From Candidatus Iainarchaeum sp. (lineage in GTDB: Archaea > Iainarchaeota > Iainarchaeia > Iainarchaeales > VGJJ01), in assembly GCA_016867455.1 (NCBI GenBank), contig VGJJ01000005.1, positions 1-37,010 on the forward strand: a DNA stretch of 37,010 nucleotides. The letters run 5' to 3'. The translations under genes were made by a program, and so were the position numbers. The notes under the pieces were generated by a model that did no database searches, was not told the DNA's origin, and saw nothing but the letters and a program-made list of their open reading frames with translations. Positions 26,695 through 35,746 of this stretch are shown here, one piece after another (the first letter of the stretch is position 1; every line of letters starts with the position of its first letter).

Positions 26695-26808
26695 TCTTTT
26701 TGAAAAAAAAATCCATTCCACCGAAAATAAGGAGAATAATTTCAATCTGAAGGGTAGATGAGACAAATATTCCAAGAATTTACTATGTAGCAGGGCCGAA
26801 AAAGAACC

Positions 26809-26816
26809 TTTATAAG
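26809..26816 (+). promoter_or_regulatory. TATA box-like element upstream of NAS-like gene
   Basis: CCTTTATAAGTGC. Confidence 0.5.
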
Positions 26817-26874
26817 TGCATTTAGGTGGTTTATGAGTTCCATTAAAAATTAAAAAAAAAGTGCCCGCTCCCAG

Positions 26875-27690
26875 GTGAAAAAAATGTTATCCGTTCCTAC
26901 CGTACAAGTATTTCATGAAAATTTAAGTCAGTTATGTCATGAATTGCACGATAAATTACGCACCAGCGAACACCCCGCTGTTGACCAAAAAGTGGAATTA
27001 GCGGTAAAAGCACTGGAAGAATTATTACTCGCACAACGATTTACTCCCGCACAGGAAAAAACACTCCTCAAAATTGACACGATTTCGCAACACGTTCCAT
27101 TGACGCAGGAAGCGTATGCTTATTATGAAAAAGACGTGGCAAAAACGATTGCGCAGGGCATAATCGAGCAACGAGACCAGTCACTCATTCTTAGCCATTC
27201 TAATGTGAAACGGAAATACTATCAAGCCGTGAAAGAAGCACACTTTACGAACATGAAAGCCCACACGAATGTATTAGCTATTGGAAATGGCCCCCTGCCC
27301 ATTTCACCCATCGTATATGCCACGAAAACAGGAGCACGAATTACGATAGTAGAAACGGAAGCTCGCGACCAAAATGAAGCCGTACAAACAATTACCGCCA
27401 TGGGTTTATCCAAAAAAATTAATTTCATTGGAACACAACAAATTAACACCCATGCAAAAAAAGCAGATATCGTGCTGCTCTCAGGAAGCATCACCAATAA
27501 ACGAAAAATATTGGAAGAACTCGTAAACGTGGTTAACCCAGGAACAGTCATGCTCTGCCGCACCGCTACGGGATTACGTTCACTCCTGCGCGAACACGTT
27601 TCACTGGCACGCTTGCCTGAATACACAAAAATTGGAATGATTCATCCCAGCAAAAATGGAATCGAAAGCACAGCAGTACTACTACGATAA
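26875..27690 (+). CDS. Nicotianamine synthase-like protein
   Basis: VLAIGNGPLPISPIVYA (NAS-type GSGPLP), ADIVLLSGSITNKRKILEELVNVVNPGTVMLCRTATGLRSLL, GMIHPSKNGIESTAVLLR. GTG start at 26875 or ATG at 26884. Confidence 0.78.
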   Translation: MKKMLSVPTVQVFHENLSQLCHELHDKLRTSEHPAVDQKVELAVKALEELLLAQRFTPAQEKTLLKIDTISQHVPLTQEAYAYYEKDVAKTIAQGIIEQRDQSLILSHSNVKRKYYQAVKEAHFTNMKAHTNVLAIGNGPLPISPIVYATKTGARITIVETEARDQNEAVQTITAMGLSKKINFIGTQQINTHAKKADIVLLSGSITNKRKILEELVNVVNPGTVMLCRTATGLRSLLREHVSLARLPEYTKIGMIHPSKNGIESTAVLLR

Positions 27691-27716
27691 AAAAAAGTGC
27701 AAAAAATCGCAACTCA

Positions 27717-28817
27717 TCAAAAATCACCCAATCTTTTTTGCTTGGGAGGAGATGCAAAACCACTGACACGGATGCCTATTCTGCGCCAGCGCAAAAGAGG
27801 ATTTTCGAAGAATAATTGAAAAAGAGATTCGATTTCGCCCACAAATTGTTCACTCACCACAAGAGGAACGGTAAAAGACTTAGATTTGGAAAACGTTCCC
27901 TGTTGAGAGGTAATTCCCGAAACCCCTATTTGTGTAAAAAAATTTCCTTTACCAGCCGTTTCGTTCCATAAATCATCCGCGTGCGTGCGAACAACATGCA
28001 CTATTTCTTCCCAAGAGGATGCATCATGCACCAGCGTCCACATGCGAGAGTGTTGTTTTTGTTCACGCTCCGGTTGGAGGGGAGACTCATCAATACCACG
28101 CGAGGAGGCAAACAACCATTGTCCGCGGGCTTGACCAAAACGCTTGATTAAATCACTCAAACTCTGTACGCGCAAATCAGCAATTGAATGAATATTCATT
28201 TCACGCAACACGCTTTCCGTCTGAGGACCCACCCCCATGAGTTTGGAAACGGGCAGTGGATCGAGGAATGATTGAATATTTTCACGCACAACGAGAGTAA
28301 AACCATTAGGCTTTTGAAAATCAGAAGCAATCTTGGCCACGAGCTTATTGCAGGATAAACCAATTGAACAACCCAAACCAAAATCTTTCTTTATTTCCAG
28401 CTGAAACAAACGGAGCTTTTGAGCAGCATCATCCAGTGAACGAGATTTAGTGGAAACATCAGCGTATGCTTCATCAATGCTCGCCATTTCCACCACATTC
28501 GCCAGTGCATACAGGCGAGTAAAGATTTGTTCGGAAATTTCAGCATATTTTTCGTGCTGAACCGGAAGAAAATGAGCTTGCGGACAAAGCGATTGGGCTT
28601 GAACAATGGGCATCCCCGCACGCACTCCCAACAGACGGGCATCATACGTGGCAGAGGAAACCACCCCCGCACTAGGAGAGCGGCCGGAGAAAACACAAAC
28701 CACAATGGGTTCATTCTTCCATTCGGGATGGAGGGTCTGCTCCACACTCGCAAAAAAAGCATTCATGTCAATGTGTGCAATCAAGCGGGAGCGAGCAGGA
28801 ACCAAGGAACCAGTCAT
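27717..28817 (-). CDS. dinB: Y-family DNA polymerase IV with C-terminal PIP box
   Basis: AHIDMNAFFASVEQ, SSATYDARLLGVRAGMPI, MASIDEAYADVS, GLSCNKLVAKIASDFQKPNG; C-terminus QKRLGDF matches QxxLxxF. Confidence 0.95.
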   Translation of the reverse strand: MTGSLVPARSRLIAHIDMNAFFASVEQTLHPEWKNEPIVVCVFSGRSPSAGVVSSATYDARLLGVRAGMPIVQAQSLCPQAHFLPVQHEKYAEISEQIFTRLYALANVVEMASIDEAYADVSTKSRSLDDAAQKLRLFQLEIKKDFGLGCSIGLSCNKLVAKIASDFQKPNGFTLVVRENIQSFLDPLPVSKLMGVGPQTESVLREMNIHSIADLRVQSLSDLIKRFGQARGQWLFASSRGIDESPLQPEREQKQHSRMWTLVHDASSWEEIVHVVRTHADDLWNETAGKGNFFTQIGVSGITSQQGTFSKSKSFTVPLVVSEQFVGEIESLFQLFFENPLLRWRRIGIRVSGFASPPKQKRLGDF

Positions 28818-28894
28818 GTATACATTGGAGGAGACGGACGGTATTTTAAGACAAAATTAATGAAAGATGGTCAACACGAAGGGGTTGGTGAAGC

Positions 28895-29221
28895 ATGGTA
28901 CAAGAACTCACGGACATCACATTTAACACGGAAGTCATTCAGGGAAAGAAAGCATATATTATTGATTTTTGGGCCGCGTGGTGCGGACCCTGCAAGATGC
29001 TCGCCCCCATTTTTGAAGAAGTAGAAAAAGACTACAAAGGAAAACTACACTTTGCAAAATTAAACATTGACCAGTATGAATCCCTCGCCCGCGAGTATGA
29101 AATCATGAGCATCCCCTGCTTAGTGGTTTTCGCTAAAGGAAAAGAAGTGGAACGCATTGTGGGATTAATGCCCAAAGCCGAATTGAAGAAACAAATTGAT
29201 GCGGCGCTCAAAAAAATATGA
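28895..29221 (+). CDS. Thioredoxin
   Basis: IIDFWAAWCGPCKMLAPIFEEV...KLNIDQYESLAREYEIMSIPCLVVFAKGKEVERIVG. Confidence 0.95.
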   Translation: MVQELTDITFNTEVIQGKKAYIIDFWAAWCGPCKMLAPIFEEVEKDYKGKLHFAKLNIDQYESLAREYEIMSIPCLVVFAKGKEVERIVGLMPKAELKKQIDAALKKI

Positions 29222-29224
29222 GCG

Positions 29225-29542
29225 TCACTTTTTCTTTTTTACACGAACACGATTTTTAATCACTAATTTTGATGAATTATTTTTAGCCAAATTAGGGTAC
29301 GGAGACACTTTTTTCTTCCGCACGCGATCGGGAACAATTTTAACACGATGAACTAAAATCCGGGGAAACCACTTTGCCCATTGAAGCATCATTCTAATAA
29401 TGGTGCGAAAAGGAGGAATCTTTCCGGAACGATTATACCAATACAATGCAACCGACAAAAAATACAAAATCAAAAAAATAATAATTCCGCGAACGAACGT
29501 CCAAAACAAGAGAGACAAATCCATGGACCAAGCACCAATCAT
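29225..29542 (-). CDS. Small single-TM protein with basic C-terminus
   Basis: ORF; hydrophobic FVRGIIIFLILYFLSVALYWY followed by Lys/Arg-rich tail. Confidence 0.5.
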   Translation of the reverse strand: MIGAWSMDLSLLFWTFVRGIIIFLILYFLSVALYWYNRSGKIPPFRTIIRMMLQWAKWFPRILVHRVKIVPDRVRKKKVSPYPNLAKNNSSKLVIKNRVRVKKKK

Positions 29543-29599
29543 AGGAAATTCAAAATAAAACGGGAATATAAAACCCCATTCTAGAAAGAAACGTTCACG

Positions 29600-30307
29600 T
29601 TAGCCTAATGGAACGCTCAACCAGGAACCAATCAAATAACCAATGAGCGCAGCGCCAATACCAATCAACGCTAATTCCAAACCCGAGCGCCACCACGCAA
29701 CTTTCGTATAACGGCCCTTCCACGCGCCAGCAATAAATAATATCACCAGCGAAAAAGGAACCGTGATGAGGTTTGCTTCAGCAACGCTCATGAAAAAATA
29801 AGGAATAATAGGAAAAACAGCCCCAATGAGCGCAGCGATGGTAACAACAATAGCAGATTGCAGCGGAGACTCCACCGGTTTTTCGAGTTTCAACTCTTCT
29901 TCCATCATGACGTTTAACCAGCGCTCATGATCACCCGTCAAGGTGTCGACTATTTTCTCCAACAATTCTCCACGAAAACCTTTCTTGCGATAAATCGTAC
30001 GCACTTCCTCGCGCTCAACGCGGGGAAACTCCTGAATTTCCTGCTTCTCGCGCGCGCGTTCACGCGCATAAAACTCAAGAGTGGCTTTGGAAGAAGTATA
30101 GGCAACGGCACCCATGGAAATTCCTTCCGCAAACATGGCCGCGAGACCAGCCACAATCACAATCCGCGAATCACTCGTCGCGGTCGCCACACCCAACACG
30201 AGGCCGAGTACGTTAACTAAACCATCTTGTCCGCCTAAAATTAAATCGCGCAGCCATTCGCCGCGACCATTATTCATTTCACGATGCGTCTTCCGGGGAC
30301 GTTGCAT
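29600..30307 (-). CDS. VIT1/CCC1-family Fe/Mn transporter-like protein
   Basis: RDLILGGQDGLVNVLGLVLGVATAT, AEGISMGAVAYTSSKA, C-terminal hydrophobic segments. Confidence 0.9.
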   Translation of the reverse strand: MQRPRKTHREMNNGRGEWLRDLILGGQDGLVNVLGLVLGVATATSDSRIVIVAGLAAMFAEGISMGAVAYTSSKATLEFYARERAREKQEIQEFPRVEREEVRTIYRKKGFRGELLEKIVDTLTGDHERWLNVMMEEELKLEKPVESPLQSAIVVTIAALIGAVFPIIPYFFMSVAEANLITVPFSLVILFIAGAWKGRYTKVAWWRSGLELALIGIGAALIGYLIGSWLSVPLG

Positions 30308-30348
30308 AATGGAAAAGAAAAAAATGGACTATATAATACAAGCGATAA

Positions 30349-31176
30349 TTACGCCGCATCCGGAGGAGTTAACTCACCAGCATCCTCTTTGGGGGGAAAT
30401 ACATTCACGAGGATTTCACCAAATAATACTTCCTGCCACGCGGAAACTTGCTGCTGGTTAATCAAAAAAAGCAATGCCAAAAAACACTCGACCACGGAAT
30501 TAGTTTCTCTACCACGCATCATCGTGGAAAAACGAGCCAGTCCGGTTTCATCCGCGTGGGAGCGTGCCAGTTCAAGCACTTCTTTCATTTTTTCTTCCAT
30601 GTTTAGTCCTGCAAAAGGAAGATTAAACACGGGCCGCTCACGACCATCTCGTTCACGTAAGACTTTGGACTTGGTTTTATCAAGAATCTCCTCAATACTT
30701 TGAACGAGTTGATCCAAACTCACCTTTCCTTCACGCACGAGGTTGGGAGAAATCAACTCAGGCATCATTCCCCCTAACAATTCTTCTTCCGTCATGAGGG
30801 ATTTGATGCGCAGCTCTTCATCTTCTTCCAAGGAAGGAAGGCGAAGGGAGCGGGCCTTAAATTTTAACAAAATAGCACTGGCAAGAATGGCATTCGCGGG
30901 CAGACGCAAATCCGTGGAATTAAGCGAGCGAATTTTTTCCAAGTATTTCTCCGCGAGAATTTTCACATCAATGTTCCAGGGGTCCATGCGCTCACTCTTA
31001 ACAAGTGAAATGAGAATGGTTTTCCACGCGGGTTGTTCAATCAAACCAACTAAATCATCGTGCGTGGAAACATTCACGTTCGTGTCAATCTGCTCCACGG
31101 AAGAATAATCATCATCCGAATCAAACGTACTTGACGAATGGGATTTGCGCTTCTTGATAATCTTCTGAATAGGCAT
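30349..31176 (-). CDS. scpA: Segregation and condensation protein ScpA-like
   Basis: DPWNIDVKILAEKYLEKI, LRLPANAILASAILLKFKARSL, VVECFLALLFLINQQQVSAWQEVLFGEI. Start at MPIQKIIKKRK (31176); the track ORF to 31497 overlaps the KaiC-like gene. Confidence 0.88.
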   Translation of the reverse strand: MPIQKIIKKRKSHSSSTFDSDDDYSSVEQIDTNVNVSTHDDLVGLIEQPAWKTILISLVKSERMDPWNIDVKILAEKYLEKIRSLNSTDLRLPANAILASAILLKFKARSLRLPSLEEDEELRIKSLMTEEELLGGMMPELISPNLVREGKVSLDQLVQSIEEILDKTKSKVLRERDGRERPVFNLPFAGLNMEEKMKEVLELARSHADETGLARFSTMMRGRETNSVVECFLALLFLINQQQVSAWQEVLFGEILVNVFPPKEDAGELTPPDAA

Positions 31177-31275
31177 AGCATGAATGAGGACAAATAGGCA
31201 ATATAACCTTAATAGTGGAAACCAACAGGGAAAGGGGGGTGTTTTTATTCCCCAAATTTTTGGGATACAACGGAA

Positions 31276-32004
31276 TTGGCACCTATGAATCGCGTCCCCA
31301 CAGGAATACCCGGATTTGACGAACTTGTACAGGGAGGCATCCCCGAAGGAGCATCCGTACTCGTGGGCGGGGGACCAGGTGCAGGGAAAACTATTTTTGC
31401 AATGCAATATATTTACGAGGGAGCACGCTCCTACAATGACCCGGGATTGTATGTCACACTCGAAACGGGATTGAAAGATATAACGTGGAACATGCAATCG
31501 TTTGCATGGGACATTAAAACGTTACAAGACAAGAACATGATGAAAATATATCGATTAAATTTTGGCAACACACGCAACCCGGAACAAGTCCAAGAACAAG
31601 TCGAAAAAGAATTGGCCATTATTACAAAGATGGTGGATGCGATTGATGCTAAAAGACTCGTGATTGACTCAGTAACATCATTTGGAGTATGGATGTCCGA
31701 ACAAGGAGCATTAAGACATTTACTTTTTGAGTTTGTGAACCGATTAAAAGAAACAGGATGCACCACCATTCTCACGAGTGAAATTCCCGGAGAAGACCGA
31801 AACAAATTTTCCGCATTTGGAGTCGAAGAATTTGTCGTGGACGGAGTAGTGGCACTCTATTTTACGCCACCAAATAGGAGCATTTTTGTACGAAAACTAA
31901 GAGGAACCAATCATTCCAAGGCCGTGCACGCGTTTGATATCGTTGAGAACGGAATTGAAGTCCGCCCCAAAGATGAAATACTATGGGGAGCATTGCGGCA
32001 ATAG
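31276..32004 (+). CDS. KaiC-like RecA-superfamily ATPase
   Basis: RVPTGIPGFDELVQGGIPEGASVLVGGGPGAGKT Walker A; RLVIDSVTSF Walker B; FVVDGVVAL. TTG at 31276 or ATG at 31285. Confidence 0.93.
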   Translation: MAPMNRVPTGIPGFDELVQGGIPEGASVLVGGGPGAGKTIFAMQYIYEGARSYNDPGLYVTLETGLKDITWNMQSFAWDIKTLQDKNMMKIYRLNFGNTRNPEQVQEQVEKELAIITKMVDAIDAKRLVIDSVTSFGVWMSEQGALRHLLFEFVNRLKETGCTTILTSEIPGEDRNKFSAFGVEEFVVDGVVALYFTPPNRSIFVRKLRGTNHSKAVHAFDIVENGIEVRPKDEILWGALRQ

Positions 32005-32113
32005 GAACGAACACTCCGCCGCGCATTATGTATCTTCTTCCTCATTTTTTAGCAAGCTATAAATAGAGAATGGTTAGTCATCCATGTATCAATCAGTAGA
32101 GGAGGAAAAATAT

Positions 32114-32497
32114 ATGGACAAAAAAATAATTTTAGGAATAATGGGTTTGTTGGTATTGATTGGAGCAACCATGGTTTCGGGTTCACCCACGGGAAGGCCC
32201 CACTATTTGGTGACGAATATGGATGATAATTCATCCTATTGGTTCACCATCCTGGTTTCGGCTAACACATCCCAGTGCAATGATACAGACAATGGTGCCA
32301 AACCATTTTCTATCGGAACCATCACGGCACACACGGTTAACCCGGTCAGCCACCGAATGCTGACAGACTATAATGGAACAGGCGGAAAAATCCGCGAATT
32401 CGTTTGTGGCAACGACATTTATCCATCGGGCATTCCATTCTACACATTCACGAAAGCCTATTTGATGGAATGGGACCCTAATTATCAAGCACCTTAA
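32114..32497 (+). CDS. Small secreted protein of unknown function
   Basis: Signal peptide MDKKIILGIMGLLVLIGATMVSGSP; GAGGAGG Shine-Dalgarno-like sequence upstream; terminator downstream. Confidence 0.7.
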   Translation: MDKKIILGIMGLLVLIGATMVSGSPTGRPHYLVTNMDDNSSYWFTILVSANTSQCNDTDNGAKPFSIGTITAHTVNPVSHRMLTDYNGTGGKIREFVCGNDIYPSGIPFYTFTKAYLMEWDPNYQAP

Positions 32498-32509
32498 TGA
32501 ATTACATGA

Positions 32510-32548
32510 ATGGGCGAAGCCTATGGCTTCGCTCACCCATTTTTTTTT
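32510..32548 (+). terminator. Strong rho-independent-like terminator
   Basis: ATGGGCGAAGCC-TAT-GGCTTCGCtCACCCAT followed by a T9 run. Confidence 0.8.
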
Positions 32549-32568
32549 ACCCCAATTTAGTAAGCCAT

Positions 32569-33210
32569 TTACTTAACTAAACGTTCAACCAGTGGACGAA
32601 TGACTTTAATCACATCCAAGTGAATTTGATCAATGGATTGATTAGCATTAATCACGTGAAACGTTTCCTTAGGCAAAAGAGCGGGTAGTTTGATATAATT
32701 CGCACGAACTTTCTCCAAAAAAGCAGTCTTTTCGAACGCATCCATTTCCTTGCCGGATTTATTCATACGTTCCACGCACGTTTCAGGAGTAGCGTTGAAA
32801 ATAAGCACCATGTCCGGAATAGGAAACGAATCATTTTCATCAATAGCATGCGCCATCGGAATCCCCTGCGCGGCCTGATAAGCAATCGTAGAATACTTGT
32901 ATCGATCGCAAATCACCACCGCATTTTTGTTGAGCGAAGGAGTAATGATTTTGTCCACATGCTCTTCGCGATCTAATACAAACAATTCCAACAAACGCTC
33001 TTTGGATGCCGCCGCGGGATTGGAATTCTTCAAACTTAAACGCTCATGAATTTCTTTCGTAAACGTTGATTGACTAGGTTCGCGGGTTAATACAATGGAA
33101 TCCACTTTTTTATAGGTAGAAAAAATCCAATCCACGAGCTTACTGACTTGCGTGGTTTTGCCACAACCATCAATTCCCTCAAAAACGATAAATAGTCCTT
33201 TTTCAGCCAT
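32569..33210 (-). CDS. tmk: Thymidylate kinase
   Basis: FIVFEGIDGCGKTTQ, LTREPSQS, VICDRYKYSTIAYQAAQG. Confidence 0.95.
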   Translation of the reverse strand: MAEKGLFIVFEGIDGCGKTTQVSKLVDWIFSTYKKVDSIVLTREPSQSTFTKEIHERLSLKNSNPAAASKERLLELFVLDREEHVDKIITPSLNKNAVVICDRYKYSTIAYQAAQGIPMAHAIDENDSFPIPDMVLIFNATPETCVERMNKSGKEMDAFEKTAFLEKVRANYIKLPALLPKETFHVINANQSIDQIHLDVIKVIRPLVERLVK

Positions 33211-33222
33211 GAAAATACCTCA

Positions 33223-33864
33223 TTAGTTGAGTAATGATACTACACGTGACACGCGTTTAAAGACAACGGTCGGTGAGCCAACGCCATTGACACGAAAAAC
33301 AGGATAATACTTGGATGCCTCATCCATGACTGGAAACGTTTCTTCATAAAATACCCGAAAGCGATCGCGAATAACAGCCGGATTATCATCCGTGCGCAAA
33401 ACGAGCTTTTCACCATCCGCGTTGCAAAAACCCTTCTTCCGCGGGGATACATTTTTTCCATAAATACGCTGGCAGCGCGGGCATTGCTTTCGCTCTTTCA
33501 AACGAGCAATAACCTCGGAGTCGGGAACATCAATGAAAATGAATGCATCAATATCTCGTTTTAACAAGCGAAGGATGCTGCGCGCGCCACGGAACTGCTT
33601 AACATTGCGAGGAAATCCATCAAAAATAATATTCTTTTTCTTCAACGAAGAAAGATGCTCGTGCAACACCGCATACGCGACCTTATTACGCACTAATTTT
33701 CCTGCGCGAAGAAAACGATCCACCTCTTGAGAGTATTTTCCCATTCGTTGAACGTGCTCTCGCAATGCCTGCCCCATCGAAAAAGAAACCCAGCCCTTTC
33801 GTGAAAATAATTGAGCAATGGTTCCTTTCCCACTTCCGTGAGGGCCAATGAAAACGAGTATCAT
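33223..33864 (-). CDS. adk: Adenylate kinase with zinc LID (bacterial-like)
   Basis: ILVFIGPHGSGKGTIAQLFS, IIFDGFPRNVKQ, LID CPRCQRIYGKNVSPRKKGFCNADGEKLVLRTDD. Confidence 0.93.
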   Translation of the reverse strand: MILVFIGPHGSGKGTIAQLFSRKGWVSFSMGQALREHVQRMGKYSQEVDRFLRAGKLVRNKVAYAVLHEHLSSLKKKNIIFDGFPRNVKQFRGARSILRLLKRDIDAFIFIDVPDSEVIARLKERKQCPRCQRIYGKNVSPRKKGFCNADGEKLVLRTDDNPAVIRDRFRVFYEETFPVMDEASKYYPVFRVNGVGSPTVVFKRVSRVVSLLN

Positions 33865-33869
33865 AACAG

Positions 33870-34766
33870 TTATTTTTTCCCGCGCTTATTAAAGGAAACC
33901 TTAATTCCAACGCAGACTTGCCACTTGCTCGAAGAAAAATCACTGACTTTACGAACGAATAAAAGTTTGAAAGGAATTTTTTTTCCTAAAACACGCATTA
34001 TTTTTTCACGCGCCTCCAATTCAGGAGAATGATTGGAGACGAAGGTGTAGCAATGAATCAACCCCCCCTTTTTGGAGAGCCAATGAATAGCTGTGGGAAG
34101 AAAATCAATCGCATTCTCAGGAGCAGGCATCACGACGTGGTCGCACTCTCTGCGGGGGAGTATTTTTTCAATATCCCCGTGAATGGATTCCACCATCGAA
34201 GAAACGTGGTTGCGGATAATGTTTTCCTGAACATATTTTTCAGCAGATGGATTCCATTCAATCGAGTAGACTTTCCTAGGTTGAGCGTGCTTAGCCATTT
34301 GGATGGCATAGGGACCCACTCCCCCAAAGAATACCGCGACCGTTTGTCCTTTTTTGACGAAAGAAGTAACGCGCTGACGCTCCGTGGATAATCGCGGGTT
34401 GAAAAACACTTTTCCCACGTCCACATGAAACGTGCACCCCCATTCCGTGTATATTGTTTCGGGATTTTTTTGACCAGCCAACCATTTTATTTTTTCCACG
34501 CGAAATTTTCCAGAATGAATACCCACTTTTTCATAGACCTTTTTCACGCGCGGATTGCACGCTAAAAGAATGTTACCGATAAGAGTGCGTTTACGTTGCA
34601 AAACATCCGGAATTTCGATTAACGCAAGGTCACCCAGCACGTCAAACGAATATATGGCACGGGCTTGCTCGGCGGGGGATAATTTACTCTTTAATGCGTC
34701 GCGGAATGAAAGAGGCTTGTCCAATATTGTGCTCGTATTTTTGGGTTGAGCGGAGGAGCGGCGCAT
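33870..34766 (-). CDS. trm5: Trm5-like tRNA (guanine-N1) methyltransferase
   Basis: VYEKVGIHSGKFRVEKIKWLAG, TEWGCTFHVDVGKVFFNPRLSTERQRV, VAVFFGGVGPYAIQMAKHA, VYSIEWNPSAEKYVQENI. Confidence 0.9.
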   Translation of the reverse strand: MRRSSAQPKNTSTILDKPLSFRDALKSKLSPAEQARAIYSFDVLGDLALIEIPDVLQRKRTLIGNILLACNPRVKKVYEKVGIHSGKFRVEKIKWLAGQKNPETIYTEWGCTFHVDVGKVFFNPRLSTERQRVTSFVKKGQTVAVFFGGVGPYAIQMAKHAQPRKVYSIEWNPSAEKYVQENIIRNHVSSMVESIHGDIEKILPRRECDHVVMPAPENAIDFLPTAIHWLSKKGGLIHCYTFVSNHSPELEAREKIMRVLGKKIPFKLLFVRKVSDFSSSKWQVCVGIKVSFNKRGKK

Positions 34767-34817
34767 GCAGGAAGTGGAACGCAGGACCTTAAAAGAACCA
34801 TTCTCCCTCTCTAACGA

Positions 34818-35681
34818 ATGGACCCTGCGTCAGCATTCGTGGATGAATTTTTCATTCAACCCATTGTCAACCCGGCCGTGCCCGGATACAATATCGTAAA
34901 CACGCTCACGTATGGGATTATTCTCCTCGGACTCACATTTTATGTGATTTATCCCGCGCTCAAAAAAAGAGGATTCATTTTTGACTGGGCCTTTCTGCAA
35001 ACACTCATTCCGTATATCATCTTCGCTACTTCCTTGCGTGTGCTGGAAGACCAGCGCATACTAACACGGAGCGCCAATCCCCTTGATGCAGGATTTTACA
35101 TTTTTACTCCCGGAATTTGGTTCCTCACATTCGCACTCGTCATCATTGGATTAATCATCGGAAAAAAAATAGGAAAAGGACATGTTGCGCGTGAAAAAAA
35201 AATAAGCATGATGATAGGAATCATCCTCGCACTACCGCTCGTGTTGTTTAACGTGTTGAACGCACACGAAATAGGAGCTGCCGTAGTAGTGGTTGCCGGA
35301 ACGGGAATCATTTCCACTATCGTGTTTTGGCTCGGAAAAAAATACGCATGGGAGTTTATCCAAAACCCACTCGCTAAGACTGCTTTCATCGGACAAATGC
35401 TCGACATGACCGCTACATTTGTAGCACTCGAATTCCTCTCGTGTGGAGAACAGCACGTGATTCCACGCCTCTTATTTGGAGCATTCGGCAATGAATCCTT
35501 TTTCGTGGTCAAAATTCCTCTTATTTTAGGAGTGCTTTTCTTATTGGATAAGGAATACGCTCGCGGAAAGGAACCGGATGAAAAATTACTAGGATTCATC
35601 CTCTTATTCATCAGCATTCTCGGCCTTGCAACCGGGGGAAGGGACCTTTTCACCATCCTCGTGGGGACGTGCAGTCCGTAA
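34818..35681 (+). CDS. DUF63 family membrane protein
   Basis: FVDEFFIQPIV...PGYNIVNTLTYGIILL; Asp-rich TM EFLSCGEQHVIPRLLFGAFG; archaeal DUF63 pattern. Confidence 0.85.
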   Translation: MDPASAFVDEFFIQPIVNPAVPGYNIVNTLTYGIILLGLTFYVIYPALKKRGFIFDWAFLQTLIPYIIFATSLRVLEDQRILTRSANPLDAGFYIFTPGIWFLTFALVIIGLIIGKKIGKGHVAREKKISMMIGIILALPLVLFNVLNAHEIGAAVVVVAGTGIISTIVFWLGKKYAWEFIQNPLAKTAFIGQMLDMTATFVALEFLSCGEQHVIPRLLFGAFGNESFFVVKIPLILGVLFLLDKEYARGKEPDEKLLGFILLFISILGLATGGRDLFTILVGTCSP

Positions 35682-35746
35682 GGAAAAAAGACCCACTCCC
35701 GAAAGGACACCATCGTATTAAATGCCCAAAGGAATAGTGGAAAGAT

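Noticed and set aside
26730-26790. Possible box C/D sRNA (CTGA ... GATGAG)
   Set aside because: Only internal D'/C'-like fragments; no flanking C box upstream or D box downstream.
31177-31497. N-terminal extension of the ScpA-like ORF to 31497
   Set aside because: Overlaps the opposite-strand KaiC-like CDS and has no ScpA similarity; MPIQKIIKKRK at 31176 is the sensible start.
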